From assembly GCA_036159515.1 (NCBI GenBank), contig JAYYEV010000081.1:1-64000 (forward strand): a stretch of DNA of 64,000 nucleotides, given 5' to 3'. Positions 8,221-18,800 of the stretch are shown piece after piece. Below the pieces are notes generated by a model. It was given only the letters and a program-made list of their open reading frames with translations, was not told the origin of the DNA and searched no databases. A program made the translations under genes and the position numbers. Each line of letters begins with the position of its first letter. The stretch's first letter is position 1. This stretch comes from GCA-002727735 sp036159515. Lineage in GTDB: Bacteria; Bacteroidota; Bacteroidia; Flavobacteriales_D; Parvicellaceae.

Positions 8221-9024
8221 TTAGATATAAACGGCCATTTGATCTCTTAATTTTCTAGCTTCTTCTGAAGCACGTTCTTCAAAAAACTCGTCTTTTGATG
8301 CATAAATAATACCCCTTGATGAATTTATTATAAGTCCCCCATCTTTATTTGTACCATGCTGGATTACTTTTTGTAAATCTCCTCCTTGTGCGCCAATTCC
8401 TGGAACAAGAAGAAAATGATTTGGTAATTTTTCGCGAATATGGGTAAATTGATTTTCATTAGTGGCTCCCACAACAAACATCATGTTATTATCATCACCC
8501 CAACTTGCAGTCTTTTCTAGAACTTCCTCAAATAGTTTTTTTCCATTTTTTAAAACAAGTTGTTGAAATGAAGAAGAGCCAGAATTACTGGTTAAGCCTA
8601 ACACGATAACCCATTTTTTAGATAAGGTCAAAAATGGGGAAACAGAATCTTCGCCCATATAAGGAGCAACAGTAATGGCATCAAAGTCATACGTTTTAAA
8701 AAAAGTCTCTGCATATTTTAAAGAAGTATTACCTATATCCCCACGTTTAGCATCAGCGATTAAAAACATTTTTTTTGGAATATAATCAATCGTTTTCTTT
8801 AGCGAAATCCATCCTTTTGGTCCAAGACACTCATAAAAAGCAATATTTGGTTTATAGGCAACACAGTACTCTTTAGTAGCATCAATAATTCTTTTATTAA
8901 ATTCAAATACAGGGTCTTCTAATTCCAGCAAGAAAGGAGGAATTTTACTTAGGTCTGGATCTAAACCCACACACAAAAATGATTTTTTTTCAAAAATTTG
9001 AGCTATTAATTCTTCCCTATTCAT
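8221..9024 (-). CDS. pyrF: Orotidine 5'-phosphate decarboxylase (type 2)
   Basis: A 267-residue enzyme for the last step of UMP synthesis. The catalytic core DAKRGDIGNT contains the Asp-x-Lys-x-x-Asp constellation of OMP decarboxylases. The N-terminal SFLCVGLDPDLSKIP and the loop LVPGIGAQGGD are typical of the longer type 2 subfamily. It shares its ATG region with the end of prfA (one base overlap), and prfA overlaps purM by four bases. Nucleotide synthesis (purM, pyrF) and translation termination (prfA) are therefore co-transcribed here. Confidence 0.95.
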   Translation of the reverse strand: MNREELIAQIFEKKSFLCVGLDPDLSKIPPFLLELEDPVFEFNKRIIDATKEYCVAYKPNIAFYECLGPKGWISLKKTIDYIPKKMFLIADAKRGDIGNTSLKYAETFFKTYDFDAITVAPYMGEDSVSPFLTLSKKWVIVLGLTSNSGSSSFQQLVLKNGKKLFEEVLEKTASWGDDNNMMFVVGATNENQFTHIREKLPNHFLLVPGIGAQGGDLQKVIQHGTNKDGGLIINSSRGIIYASKDEFFEERASEEARKLRDQMAVYI

Positions 9025-10115
9025 TAACCTTCTGTTATTCCTTCATTTAACTTCTCCGCATTTTCTGCCATAATTAAAGCATCTATCATCTCTTGAATAT
9101 CACCATTCATGAAATTTGCTAAATTATAGATCGTTTTTCCAATTCTATGGTCTGTAATTCTGCCTTGTGGATAATTATAAGTTCTAATTTTAGCCGATCG
9201 ATCACCCGTAGAAACTAAAGATTTTCTTTGGTCAGCTCTCTCTTTGGCTAATCGTTCTTCTTCCGCCTGATACAATCTTGAACGTAATACTTGAAGGGCT
9301 TTTTCATAGTTTTTATGTTGAGACCTACCGTCTTGACACTCCACCACAGTGCCTGTTGGTATATGTGTTAAACGAACTGCAGATTCTGTTTTATTGACAT
9401 GCTGACCTCCAGCTCCAGAAGAACGGTAAGTGTCTTTTTTTACATCTGCTAAATTTAAATCAAAATCAACCTCTTCTGCCTCAGGAAGAACAGCAACTGT
9501 GATGGCTGAGGTATGCACTCTTCCTTGTGACTCAGTTTCTGGAACCCTTTGTACTCGATGAACTCCCGATTCAAATTTTAATTGACCGTAAACTTCTTCC
9601 CCAGCAATACCCAGAGAAATTTCCCTAAAGCCTTTAGTGCCCCCTTCATTTGAATTCAACACTTCAAATGACCAAGATTTTTCTTTAAAATACATGGAAA
9701 ACATTCTGAAAATATCTTCTACAAAGATACAGGCCTCATCACCTCCTGTCCCAGCTCTTAGTTCCATAATGACATTTTTATTATCATTTGGATCTTTGGG
9801 AATCAAAAGCCATTTTATTTTTTCATCTAACTCTGTTTTTTTACTAATAAATTCGTCTAGTTCTTCTTTAGCTAAGGCTTTAAATTCTAGATCATCCTCA
9901 TTTTGAATGATTTCTTTTGCGTTGGCTATATTTTCTGTTATTTCTTTATATGTTTTGTATGTAGTAACAATTTCAGACAAGTCTTTATATTCACGATTAA
10001 GTTTAACATATCGTTTCATGTCATTGATTACTTCAGGATCAACCATTTGTTTTGCAATTTCCTCATATCGAATTGAAATTTGCTCTAATTTATCTAAAAT
10101 TCCAACCTCACTCAT
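9024..10115 (-). CDS. prfA: Peptide chain release factor 1
   Basis: A 363-residue class I release factor reading UAA and UAG. The peptidyl-tRNA hydrolysis motif GGQ lies in SSGAGGQHVNKTESAVR, and the stop-codon recognition tripeptide appears as PET in RVPETESQGR. The region SQHKNYEKALQVLRSRL and the terminal DHRIGKTIYNL are typical of RF1. PET rather than PAT/PVT is a conservative PxT variant. It overlaps purM by four bases (ATGA) and pyrF by one base. Confidence 0.96.
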   Translation of the reverse strand: MSEVGILDKLEQISIRYEEIAKQMVDPEVINDMKRYVKLNREYKDLSEIVTTYKTYKEITENIANAKEIIQNEDDLEFKALAKEELDEFISKKTELDEKIKWLLIPKDPNDNKNVIMELRAGTGGDEACIFVEDIFRMFSMYFKEKSWSFEVLNSNEGGTKGFREISLGIAGEEVYGQLKFESGVHRVQRVPETESQGRVHTSAITVAVLPEAEEVDFDLNLADVKKDTYRSSGAGGQHVNKTESAVRLTHIPTGTVVECQDGRSQHKNYEKALQVLRSRLYQAEEERLAKERADQRKSLVSTGDRSAKIRTYNYPQGRITDHRIGKTIYNLANFMNGDIQEMIDALIMAENAEKLNEGITEG

Positions 10116-11284
10116 TTGTAACTAAAATTCCCTTTATTACTTGAAATTGTTAATTCTTTTTTGGATGATGATTCTACAAATCCAATCACTTTAGCATCCA
10201 AATTAAATGATGAGCATATGGAAATAATATCATTTGCAAAAGCAGGATCAATATATATCTCCATTCGATGTCCCATATTAAATACCTTATACATTTCTTT
10301 CCATGGAGTTGATGATTCCGATTGAATTAGTTCGAATAAGGGTGGGATATCAAATAAATCATTTTTTACAACATGTAAGTTATCTATAAAGTGAAGAACT
10401 TTTGTTTGTCCTCCACCGCTACAATGAACCATACCATGTATCTCGCTTCTGTATGATTTGAGTATTTGGGCAATTACGGGTGCATATGTTCTCGTTGGTG
10501 ACAAAACAAGCTTCCCAATATCTAAAGGAATATCATTCATTTGATCCGTTAAAAACTTTGTGCCACTATACACTAAATCTGACGAAATAGAGGGATCAAA
10601 AGTTTCAGGAAATTTTTTAGCTAAATCATGATGAAATACATCATGTCTTGCAGAAGTAAGACCATTACTACCCATGCCTCCATTATATTCTTTTTCGTAA
10701 GACGTTTGTCCTGATGATGACAGACCGATAATTACATCTCCATCTTGAATATTATGATTACTTACAACCTCATCTCTTTTCATTCGTGCTACCACAGTTG
10801 AATCAACTATGATAGTTCTAACTAAATCTCCCACGTCAGCGGTTTCTCCACCTGTTGAATGAATAGAAACTCCAAATGATCTTAATTCATTTAACAACTC
10901 TTCTGTTCCGTTGATTATAGATGAAATTACATCCCCATCAACAAGTGATTTATTTCTGCCTATAGTGGAAGAGACTAAAATATTTTCTACGGCTCCTACG
11001 CATAATAAATCGTCAATATTCATGATTAGTGCGTCCTGCGCAATCCCTTTCCAGACAGATAAGTCTCCAGTCTCTTTCCAATAAGCATAGGCTAATGATG
11101 ACTTTGTTCCTGCTCCATCTGCATGCATAACTATACAATGTTCTTCTGAACCCGATAAGTAATCAGGCACTATTTTACAAAATGCCTTTGGAAACAACCC
11201 TTTATCCACATTTTTAATGGCTTGGTGTACTTCCTCTTTCCCTGAACTAACACCTCTTAATGCATATCTTGAATTATCAATCAT
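10112..11284 (-). CDS. purM: Phosphoribosylformylglycinamidine cyclo-ligase (AIR synthetase)
   Basis: A 390-residue ATP-dependent enzyme closing the imidazole ring in purine synthesis (FGAM to AIR). Features include VMHADGAGTKSSLAYAYW, the MNIDDLLCVGA segment with metal/ATP-binding Asp residues, GGETADVGDLVR, and VIIGLSSSGQTS. It is longer than the E. coli enzyme (about 345), as is usual in Bacteroidota. It is the first gene of the purM-prfA-pyrF run, just downstream of a terminator belonging to the preceding OmpA-type gene. No purine-specific regulatory element was recognised. Confidence 0.93.
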   Translation of the reverse strand: MIDNSRYALRGVSSGKEEVHQAIKNVDKGLFPKAFCKIVPDYLSGSEEHCIVMHADGAGTKSSLAYAYWKETGDLSVWKGIAQDALIMNIDDLLCVGAVENILVSSTIGRNKSLVDGDVISSIINGTEELLNELRSFGVSIHSTGGETADVGDLVRTIIVDSTVVARMKRDEVVSNHNIQDGDVIIGLSSSGQTSYEKEYNGGMGSNGLTSARHDVFHHDLAKKFPETFDPSISSDLVYSGTKFLTDQMNDIPLDIGKLVLSPTRTYAPVIAQILKSYRSEIHGMVHCSGGGQTKVLHFIDNLHVVKNDLFDIPPLFELIQSESSTPWKEMYKVFNMGHRMEIYIDPAFANDIISICSSFNLDAKVIGFVESSSKKELTISSNKGNFSYK

Positions 11285-11290
11285 AATGGA

Positions 11291-11315
11291 AATAAAAAAA
11301 CCCCTTTCGGGGTTT
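11291..11315 (-). terminator. Rho-independent terminator after the OmpA-family gene
   Basis: On the minus strand, AAACCCC (11315-11309) pairs with GGGGTTT (11304-11298) around the four-base loop GAAA, followed by further T residues. The hairpin lies between the stop of the OmpA-family gene and the purM start, so it should end the OmpA-family transcript. Confidence 0.85.
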
Positions 11316-11326
11316 AATATGTTTAA

Positions 11327-13408
11327 CTATTCATCTGAACCAGGTGAATAATTTGTGCTTAAAACAATAAATTGTGTTCTACGATTCTTTTGATGTGCAG
11401 CTTCTTGTTCTTCCTTTGTAGAAAGTTTATCTATAGAGCCACATTCTAACCCTTCCATCCTAGGTCTATCTTCACCATATCCTACAGGAACCATTCTTTC
11501 TTTAGGTATCCCCTTGGAGATCAAATAATCTACGCACGACTGTGCTCTTCTTTGAGATAGTTTTTTATTGTATTTATCAGAACCCCTGCAATCCGTGTGT
11601 GCTTGTAGTTCAATTACAATATTTGGATTATCAATTAATGTAGTATATAGAAAATCTAATGAATCCTCTGAGTTTACATTTTCATCCACCAATAATTCTG
11701 CTTTATCTAAAGCATATTGCACTTCAGGAAAATCAATAATTGCAGCCTCACCAGATTCATCGACAATTGGAATTAAATAGACCTCTTCCAGAAATCGTTT
11801 AGAGTTTTCTTCATTGATTGTACTGATTTGGTTTCTAGCCACCAAAAAGCTGTCTTTTTCTACCTCAATCTCGTAAATCATTTCTTTTAAAATATAACGT
11901 TTTCCCTTAGAAATTTCTTCGAAAATTGCCTTTCCTTCCCCATCGGTAGTTTGCACATATTCAGAAACGATTCCTCCTGCAGTTGATGTGTCAATTCCTG
12001 TAACTTTTATAGTGACTCCAGGAATTTGCTCATTTGTTTCTTTATTACTAACAAACACACTAAGAGAAAATTGAATTTCCGGTAAATTAAAGTTATATAA
12101 GTCATCTTTCCCTTTTCCTCCTAAATCTTCTCTAGAAGACGTAATGTAACCTCTTTTATCTGTTCCTCTTTCGAAAATGATACCAAAATCATGTTCTGGT
12201 GAATTGATAGGCCATTGTAAATTTACTGGATCTCCCCATGATTTCTCTCCCATGTTTGTCGCCTTAAACACATCTAATCCGCCAAGCCCTATGTATCCGT
12301 TTGAAGAAAAATATAAAGTATTGTCATCTGCTAGGTATGGGAACATCTCGTCACCTTCTGTGTTGACGCTGGACCCTAAATTTGTAGGGGACATCCATGA
12401 ATCTTCTCTTTTGTCATATTCTGATATCCACAAATCCTTTCCACCTAAGCCACCAGGAAAATCAGCTGAAAAAATCATAAATTTCATCGATGAATCAATT
12501 GCTGGATGGCCACAAGAAAGGGTATCGGCACCCTCAGGCTTCAACTGTATTTTTTCAGCTTGTGTCCAAGAATTCCCTTTTTTCTCTGCATAAAAGATCT
12601 CACAACCCAAGTTTATTTTCTTTTCTCTCGGACATCTTGTGAAAAATATCTTTTCTTCTTTACGAGTCATTACTGCTGGACCTTCATTATCCTTCGTATT
12701 TATTGAACTTGGCAATAATTGTGGTTCGCTCCATTTGCCATTATTATCTCTTGTTGTTGACCACAAGTCCATGAAACTTTCTCCAGTTCTTGCATCGACA
12801 CCATCACCAGTAGAACCTTCTCTTGCTGAAGCAAAAATCAACACATTATGATTATTATCCCCCCATGTTGGTGCAAAATCATAGTGATCTGAATTAATCA
12901 AGATTTCATTTTGAATCATATGTTTTGTAGGGTTTTCTTTCCATTCAATTGCTTTCTTACATGACGCTAATGCATCTGAAGCTTTTTTATTTTCAGGATT
13001 TAATTCTAAAAACTTAGTAATATTCTCTAGTGCTGACTGATATTCTCCTTGCTCTTTTAGTACATCTGCAAGTAATAAATATATTTCTTGATTTTCTTCC
13101 TGATATTTTAATTTAATTGCTCTTTGATAATAGGTCTGAGCTTGAGCTGGTTCAACTGAATATCTGTAGCATTCTGCCAATTGATAATTAATTCTTCCTT
13201 TTTCTCTAATATCCTTTTCCTTTACCTCTCCTTTCTTATACAAATCGATAGCGGAAAAATAGGCTTCGTTTTCAAATTTCATATCTGCTTCTGAAACAAA
13301 ATTTTTCTGAGCAAAATTATTGTTCACATTTAGAACAAAAATCAAAAACAGACTAAAACCCGCCAGGTTTAATTTAAAATGTCTTTGCTTAACGTAATAA
13401 TTAATCAT
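11327..13408 (-). CDS. TPR-PD40-CRD-OmpA envelope protein (PorE-like architecture)
   Basis: A 693-residue exported protein with an N-terminal signal sequence ending near FAQ34. It then shows TPR repeats (about 35-155), PD40/WD40-like propeller blades (about 180-440, for example FSADFPGGLGGKDLWIS and YFSSNGYIGLGGLDVF), a carboxypeptidase-regulatory-like beta domain (about 448-535) and a C-terminal OmpA domain (about 558-685). The peptidoglycan-binding motif is HTDCRGSDKYNKKLSQRRA. This order is the one described for PorE, a peptidoglycan-linked T9SS component of Porphyromonas gingivalis, but many paralogues share it and no PorP/SprF-like barrel is adjacent. There is no lipobox, unlike PorE. 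It is a single-gene unit with its own terminator. Confidence 0.85.
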   Translation of the reverse strand: MINYYVKQRHFKLNLAGFSLFLIFVLNVNNNFAQKNFVSEADMKFENEAYFSAIDLYKKGEVKEKDIREKGRINYQLAECYRYSVEPAQAQTYYQRAIKLKYQEENQEIYLLLADVLKEQGEYQSALENITKFLELNPENKKASDALASCKKAIEWKENPTKHMIQNEILINSDHYDFAPTWGDNNHNVLIFASAREGSTGDGVDARTGESFMDLWSTTRDNNGKWSEPQLLPSSINTKDNEGPAVMTRKEEKIFFTRCPREKKINLGCEIFYAEKKGNSWTQAEKIQLKPEGADTLSCGHPAIDSSMKFMIFSADFPGGLGGKDLWISEYDKREDSWMSPTNLGSSVNTEGDEMFPYLADDNTLYFSSNGYIGLGGLDVFKATNMGEKSWGDPVNLQWPINSPEHDFGIIFERGTDKRGYITSSREDLGGKGKDDLYNFNLPEIQFSLSVFVSNKETNEQIPGVTIKVTGIDTSTAGGIVSEYVQTTDGEGKAIFEEISKGKRYILKEMIYEIEVEKDSFLVARNQISTINEENSKRFLEEVYLIPIVDESGEAAIIDFPEVQYALDKAELLVDENVNSEDSLDFLYTTLIDNPNIVIELQAHTDCRGSDKYNKKLSQRRAQSCVDYLISKGIPKERMVPVGYGEDRPRMEGLECGSIDKLSTKEEQEAAHQKNRRTQFIVLSTNYSPGSDE

Positions 13409-13430
13409 ATTTTAAAGATAAGTCGGATTG

Positions 13431-13438
13431 CAAAAATA
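13431..13438 (-). promoter_or_regulatory. Candidate -7 box for the OmpA-family gene
   Basis: TATTTTTG on the minus strand matches TAnnTTTG and lies 22 bases before the ATG. No clear TTTG is found at the expected -33 position, only a T-rich stretch. Confidence 0.4.
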
Positions 13439-13543
13439 ATCAAATATTTTTCTTGAAAACCTAAAATTAAACAATAGTAACTGGTGTATATGTCCAAATA
13501 CTGTTCCAATTTAAAAACACATAAATTCAAGCATCTTAGTGTG

Positions 13544-13556
13544 TTATTGACAATAA
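13544..13556. promoter_or_regulatory. Palindrome upstream of glnII, possible operator
   Basis: TTATTG-A-CAATAA is a perfect 6-1-6 inverted repeat. It is flanked by GTG on the left and CAC on the right with a two-base offset. It lies about 115 bp before the glnII ATG in the divergent gap of about 260 bp shared with the OmpA-family gene. The one-base spacer makes an RNA hairpin unlikely and fits a dimeric DNA-binding protein. No cognate regulator is visible in the window, so the function is a guess. Confidence 0.3.
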
Positions 13557-13670
13557 GACACAAAATTGTTGAAAAAAAATACAATTAATACACTGTACAT
13601 AATTGCATATAACAGAATAAAAATTACTTTTATAAACTTTAGAAACTTAAACAAATTTTAACAAAAAAAA

Positions 13671-14681
13671 ATGGCAAAATCTAAGTTAGAATACATTTGG
13701 TTAGATGGTTATCATCCTACTCAGAACATGAGAAGTAAAACTAAAATCGTTGAGGATTTTAGTGGTAATCTAAAAGATTGTCCAATATGGTCTTTTGATG
13801 GAAGTTCCACCAAGCAAGCAGAGGGGAACTCGTCTGATTGCCTATTGAAACCTGTAGCATGTTATCCCGACCCAGTAAGAGAGAATGGATTTTTAGTTAT
13901 GACTGAAGTACTAAATGCAGATGGGACACCTCATGAGTCCAATGCAAGAGCAAGAATTGATGACGATGACAATGACTTTTGGTTTGGTTTTGAGCAAGAG
14001 TATTTTATCATGGATGTGCAAACACAACTTCCTTTAGGTTTTCCTATGGGTGGCTATCCAGGTCCACAAGGTCTTTATTATTGCTCAGTAGGAGGCAAGA
14101 ACACGCACGGAAGACATCTAGTTGAGGAACATGCAGACATTTGTATTGAAGCTGGCATAAATATTGAAGGAATCAATCAAGAAGTAGCTTCTGGGCAATG
14201 GGAGTTCCAATTATTTGCAAAAGGAGCTAAAAAAGCTGGAGATGAAATGTGGATTGCAAGATATATTCTAGATAGACTAACAGAGGACTACGGATATTAC
14301 ATTGAATATCATCCAAAGCCAATTAAAGGTGATTGGAATGGATCTGGAATGCATGCTAACTTTTCCAATACGCTGCTAAGAACATGTGGATCCAAAGAAA
14401 TCTATGAAAAGGTTTGTGAAGCATTTAGGCCTGTAGCCCAAGATCATATTAATGTTTATGGTGCTTATAATGACCAAAGATTAACAGGACTACATGAGAC
14501 AGCATCTATTCACGACTTTAGCTATGGAGTTTCAGATCGTGGAGCTTCTATCAGAATCCCCATTATTACCGTTGAGAACGGTTGGAAAGGTTGGTTAGAA
14601 GACAGAAGACCTGCATCCAATGGTGACCCTTATAAAATTGCTGGAAGAATTGTAGAAACAGTAAAATCTGCAAATCTTTAA
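13671..14681 (+). CDS. glnII: Glutamine synthetase, eukaryote-like type II
   Basis: A 336-residue glutamine synthetase of the GSII class, forming glutamine from glutamate, ammonia and ATP. Class motifs are clear: LEYIWLDGYHPTQNMRSKTK at the N terminus, WSFDGSSTKQAEGNSSD (about 40-56), the Glu-rich catalytic part FGFEQEYFIMD, and NGSGMHANFSN in the ammonia/Glu-binding half. GSII enzymes are about 340-370 residues, against about 470 for GSI and about 730 for GSIII. It is monocistronic, with no nearby glnB or amtB. Its stop shares the four bases TTAA with the convergent antiporter gene. Confidence 0.94.
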   Translation: MAKSKLEYIWLDGYHPTQNMRSKTKIVEDFSGNLKDCPIWSFDGSSTKQAEGNSSDCLLKPVACYPDPVRENGFLVMTEVLNADGTPHESNARARIDDDDNDFWFGFEQEYFIMDVQTQLPLGFPMGGYPGPQGLYYCSVGGKNTHGRHLVEEHADICIEAGINIEGINQEVASGQWEFQLFAKGAKKAGDEMWIARYILDRLTEDYGYYIEYHPKPIKGDWNGSGMHANFSNTLLRTCGSKEIYEKVCEAFRPVAQDHINVYGAYNDQRLTGLHETASIHDFSYGVSDRGASIRIPIITVENGWKGWLEDRRPASNGDPYKIAGRIVETVKSANL

Positions 14682-15598
14682 GTAACTGTATATAATATGT
14701 AAGAAATGTAGCCGAATAGCAGTACAAACCCTGCCACTCGGCTTATTTTTTTTCTGATAAAGAGTTGATAACCAAAAATCAAAATTACAGCCAACATTAC
14801 TCCAAAATCTAGGAAAAGTAAAATAGATTTTGTGTTTAATTCTTGAATCAAAGAAGTAATGCCTAGGACAGCTAACACATTAAATACATTGGAACCAATT
14901 AAATTTCCAAGAGATATGTTATTCTGGCCTTTCATAAGAGCAACTATAGATGTAACAAGCTCGGGCAATGAAGTTCCTAGAGCAACAACAGTGATTCCAA
15001 TAACAAATTTTGGAATATCAAAAAATAAAGCAATTGAAACAGCACTTTCTACAAATAATTCAGATCCAAAGTATAAACCAATAGCCCCCAATACAAAAAA
15101 TAATATTCCTGTTTGAATTTTTATGTTTGAGGTTACGCTTTCCTCATTAGGAATATTTCTTTTAATGGAAAGAATAATAAAGCACAAAAGCCCAACTACG
15201 AACAATAGTCCCTCCATTTTTGTAATCACATTATCCAATAAAAATAAGATAAATAACAGCGAAGAAACTAGCATAAACCACCAAGATAGTTTGTACGTAT
15301 TTGTAGAAATATTAAGGGGTCTTATTATGGCCGAAATACCAAGAACTAATGCTATGTTTGCTATATTGGAACCAAGTACATTCCCAATAGCGATATCTGC
15401 GGCCTGATCCATAGCGGCTTGGATACTAACCATAAGCTCAGGTGCGGAAGTTCCAAATGAAACTACAGTAACACCTATTAAAAAAGAAGAAACACCAAAC
15501 TTTTCAGCAAAAAACACAGCTGATCGAACTAGAAGGTCACCTCCAGTAATTAGAAAAGCTAAACCTAATAGCAGCAAAGCTATATCATAACCAATCAC
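14678..15598 (-). CDS. Calcium/sodium antiporter, CaCA family (YrbG-like)
   Basis: A 306-residue membrane protein with about ten helices and the two internally repeated alpha motifs of cation/Ca2+ exchangers, GTSAPELMVSIQ (about 49-60) and GTSLPELVTSI (about 208-218). It should exchange Ca2+ for Na+ (or K+) across the inner membrane. It begins with GTG directly after tatA (one base shared), and tatA follows secDF the same way, so the three form one operon. The functional connection of the exchanger to protein export is unclear. Confidence 0.92.
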   Translation of the reverse strand: MIGYDIALLLLGLAFLITGGDLLVRSAVFFAEKFGVSSFLIGVTVVSFGTSAPELMVSIQAAMDQAADIAIGNVLGSNIANIALVLGISAIIRPLNISTNTYKLSWWFMLVSSLLFILFLLDNVITKMEGLLFVVGLLCFIILSIKRNIPNEESVTSNIKIQTGILFFVLGAIGLYFGSELFVESAVSIALFFDIPKFVIGITVVALGTSLPELVTSIVALMKGQNNISLGNLIGSNVFNVLAVLGITSLIQELNTKSILLFLDFGVMLAVILIFGYQLFIRKKISRVAGFVLLFGYISYILYTVT

Positions 15599-15828
15599 TA
15601 CGAATTATTTTTTGATTTATGATCTACAGTGGGATCATCAAATGCTGCTTTTTTAATGTCATCTTGAATTTCCTGTGAAGCATCTCTAATTTGCCTGATT
15701 CCCCTACCAAATGTTCGTGCCATTTTAGGGATACTTTTGGACCCAAAAAAAATAAGAATAATTAAAAAAACAAAAAATAACTCACCTGTACTAATACCAT
15801 CAAGTAATAATAAATGATAATTAGTCAT
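15598..15828 (-). CDS. tatA: Sec-independent translocase subunit TatA/E
   Basis: A 76-residue TatA-type protein: a short N-terminal membrane helix (about 14-30, FFVFLIILIFFGSKSIP), the hinge FGSK-IP, and an amphipathic helix (RTFGRGIRQIRDASQEIQDD). TatA oligomers form the passage for folded, twin-arginine-signal proteins. TatC is not in this window. One-base overlaps on both sides tie it to secDF and the Ca2+/Na+ antiporter. Confidence 0.92.
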   Translation of the reverse strand: MTNYHLLLLDGISTGELFFVFLIILIFFGSKSIPKMARTFGRGIRQIRDASQEIQDDIKKAAFDDPTVDHKSKNNS

Positions 15829-18800
15829 TAACTTTTAATGTTTTTCTTTGAAAAATCAACTACTAAAGGAGTAGCTATAAATAAAGATGAGTAAGTCCCT
15901 ACTAATACCCCTATCATCAAAGCAAATGAAAAACCTTTAATAGATTCTCCTCCGAACATAAAAATAGTAAGTAAAACCAAGAATGTACTTAGTGAAGTAT
16001 TTATGGTTCTAGATAGTGTGCTATTGAGCGCTCTATCCACTACTTGAATAGATGAGGACTTCTTGTGTAATGCGGCATATTCCCTAATTCTATCGAACAC
16101 AACTACAGTATCGTTGATTGAGTACCCAATAACGGTTAAAATTGCAGCAATGAATGCTTGGTCAATTTCCATTGAAAAAGGAAGTATATTGTAAAATATA
16201 GAAAACAGACCAAGAACAACTAAAACATCATGGAACATGGCCACAAGTGCACCAAGACCATATTGCCATCTTCTAAATCTAAATGCGATGTAAATAAAAA
16301 TCACAAATAAGGAAAACAGCACAGCTAAAAATGAACCCTGTATTAATTCGTTAGATATCTGTTTTTCTACTCCCCTAGAATAAAGAATCTTGAAACTGTT
16401 TTTTGAATCTAAAGTAGGATCATCCACAAACCCTAAGTTTGCAAATGCAGTAACCATAGACGAATCGATCTTAGAAACTTTATTTTTCGTCTCCGAACCT
16501 TCAAGATATTTAGTTGTTATTTCTAAGGTGAAATTATTATCTACCGTTTTTATTTCTGGTGGAATATTTTCACAAACTTCAGTAATTGCCGATTTCACCT
16601 CTTCTTTATTCATCTCCTCAGAAAATTCTACCCTGTAAGATCTACCACCCGTGAATTCAACACTTCCATCTAATCCTTTGGTGAACAATGAATAAACCCC
16701 AATTATAACAATAACTGCAGATAAGGAGTAAGAGATCTTTCTTTTCGAAAGAAATTTAATTGATGTGGTTGTAAATAAATTCTTAGTCGCATTTCTATAA
16801 AAAGATAAGTTCCATTTTTTGTCTAGCAAATAAGAAAAGATAAGCCTAGTTATGAAAATTGCACTAAACAAAGAAGTAAAAACACCTATGATCAAAGTAG
16901 TAGCAAACCCTTGAATTGGACCAGATCCAAAATAAGCTAAAACAATGGCCGTAAGCAATGAGGTGACGTTTGCATCAATTATTGCAGTATAAGCGTGTTT
17001 ATAACCATCTTGTATGGCTAGCTTTATACCTTTCCCGTTACTTAGTTCTTCCTTTACCCGTTCATAAATGAGGACATTAGCATCAACTGACATACCTATT
17101 GTCAAAATCAAACCAGCAAACCCAGGCAACGTGAGTGCAGCACCTAATGAAGCTAACGTTCCAAAAATGAAAAATACATTTGCTACCAATGCCACATTGG
17201 CCACAAATCCTGCTCTCTTGTAATAGAAAAGCATATATAGTAAAATGAGTAGACCAGCACCAATCAATGACCACGTTCCTGAAATAATATTTTCTTCTCC
17301 TAACGAAGGACCAACTATAGCCTCGTCAACAATTACAGCTGGCACGGGCAAAGAACCCGCCTTAAGTATATTGGCTAAATCTTGAGCTTCTTCAATGGTT
17401 TCAAAACCACCTGAAATCTCTGTATTACCTCCAGAAATTTTTTGGTTAATTACAGGTGCTGAAAAGATTTGATCATCTAATACTATGGCAATAATTTTAC
17501 CTACTTTCTGCTCAGTCCACTTTGACCATGTATCTGCAATTTTTGATTCAAATGTCAGAAGAACAGAAGGCTTTGAATTTTGGTCAAAACTCTGCATTGC
17601 ATCAACTATATCCTCACCGTTGATTTTGGCTTCACCATTTTTAGGGATTTCAATAGCCATAAGTTGATGCCCTTCGAAATTGTACCCTTTATCTTTGGTA
17701 TAATACTCTTTAGACCATAAAAACTTTACTCTTTTGTACTGACCAAAAATTTCATTAGCCTTCTCTGATTTAAGAATGTTGTTAACTCTTGAGGTATCAG
17801 CTGTCTTAGAAAATCCTATAACAGGTGAACCTGGAGAATGTGCGAATTTTAAAGTTCCATTAAGTATTTTTCCTTCGGCTAATAATATGGAATCCTCAAT
17901 GCTTTTTTCAACTGCTCTAAGTTCAGCCAATGAGTCAAATGTAGCTTTTTCTTCATTGTAGATGGCCAAATCAACAACAGAAAGTTTTGATAATGAGTCT
18001 TCCGTTAGTTCAATAAATTGCTCTACTGTATCTTCGTTTGCGTTATTGGAAAAAGCTTTTGTTAATTCAACAAATTTATTAGTCCAGTCTTTATGTGCTC
18101 CATCCCAGAACTCTAAACTAGCAGTAGATTGCAATAATTTTCTAATTCTACTCTTATCTTTAGCTCCTGGCAGCTCAATTTGAAGTCTACCTGAAACGGC
18201 GAGTTTTTTAATATTAGGTTGGCTTACTCCAAACTTATTAATTCTCGACTCGATAATTCGATGTGTTTTCTCAATTGCATCTTCGCTTATTTCTCTTAGC
18301 TTTGCAATGATTTCAGTGTTATTTTTAGAGCTATTTTTATCTAAATAATCTTTGAGGCCAACTGTAAAAAATGTCATGGGTTCTTCTCCATACATATTTT
18401 TATAATGAGCAGCAAATAAACCTATAAAATCATCACTAGGCGCATTTACAGTGGATTCACCCATTCTGTAGTCTTCTAAAGCCGCATTATATGGTTTTCT
18501 AAATGAAGGTTTTTTGGCAGAAGCTTTTGCAAAGTTTTTAACTAAGTCTTCTATAGAAACTTCTAAAGTCACACTCATTCCTCCTTGAAGATCAAGTCCC
18601 AATCCTAATTCTTGATCTTTGCAGCGCTGATAATCTAAATCAATAACAGGATATACAGGGGCATCAGATTGGTCAGATAAAAGTTTTTGTTCGTAATAAC
18701 TAACAATTTGTTGCTTTTCTTTTTTGCTGTTTCCATCTACAATTAACGTATCTCCATTGAGAGTAAAATAAGGGATTGCGTTTTGCGTAAGGGAGTCAAA

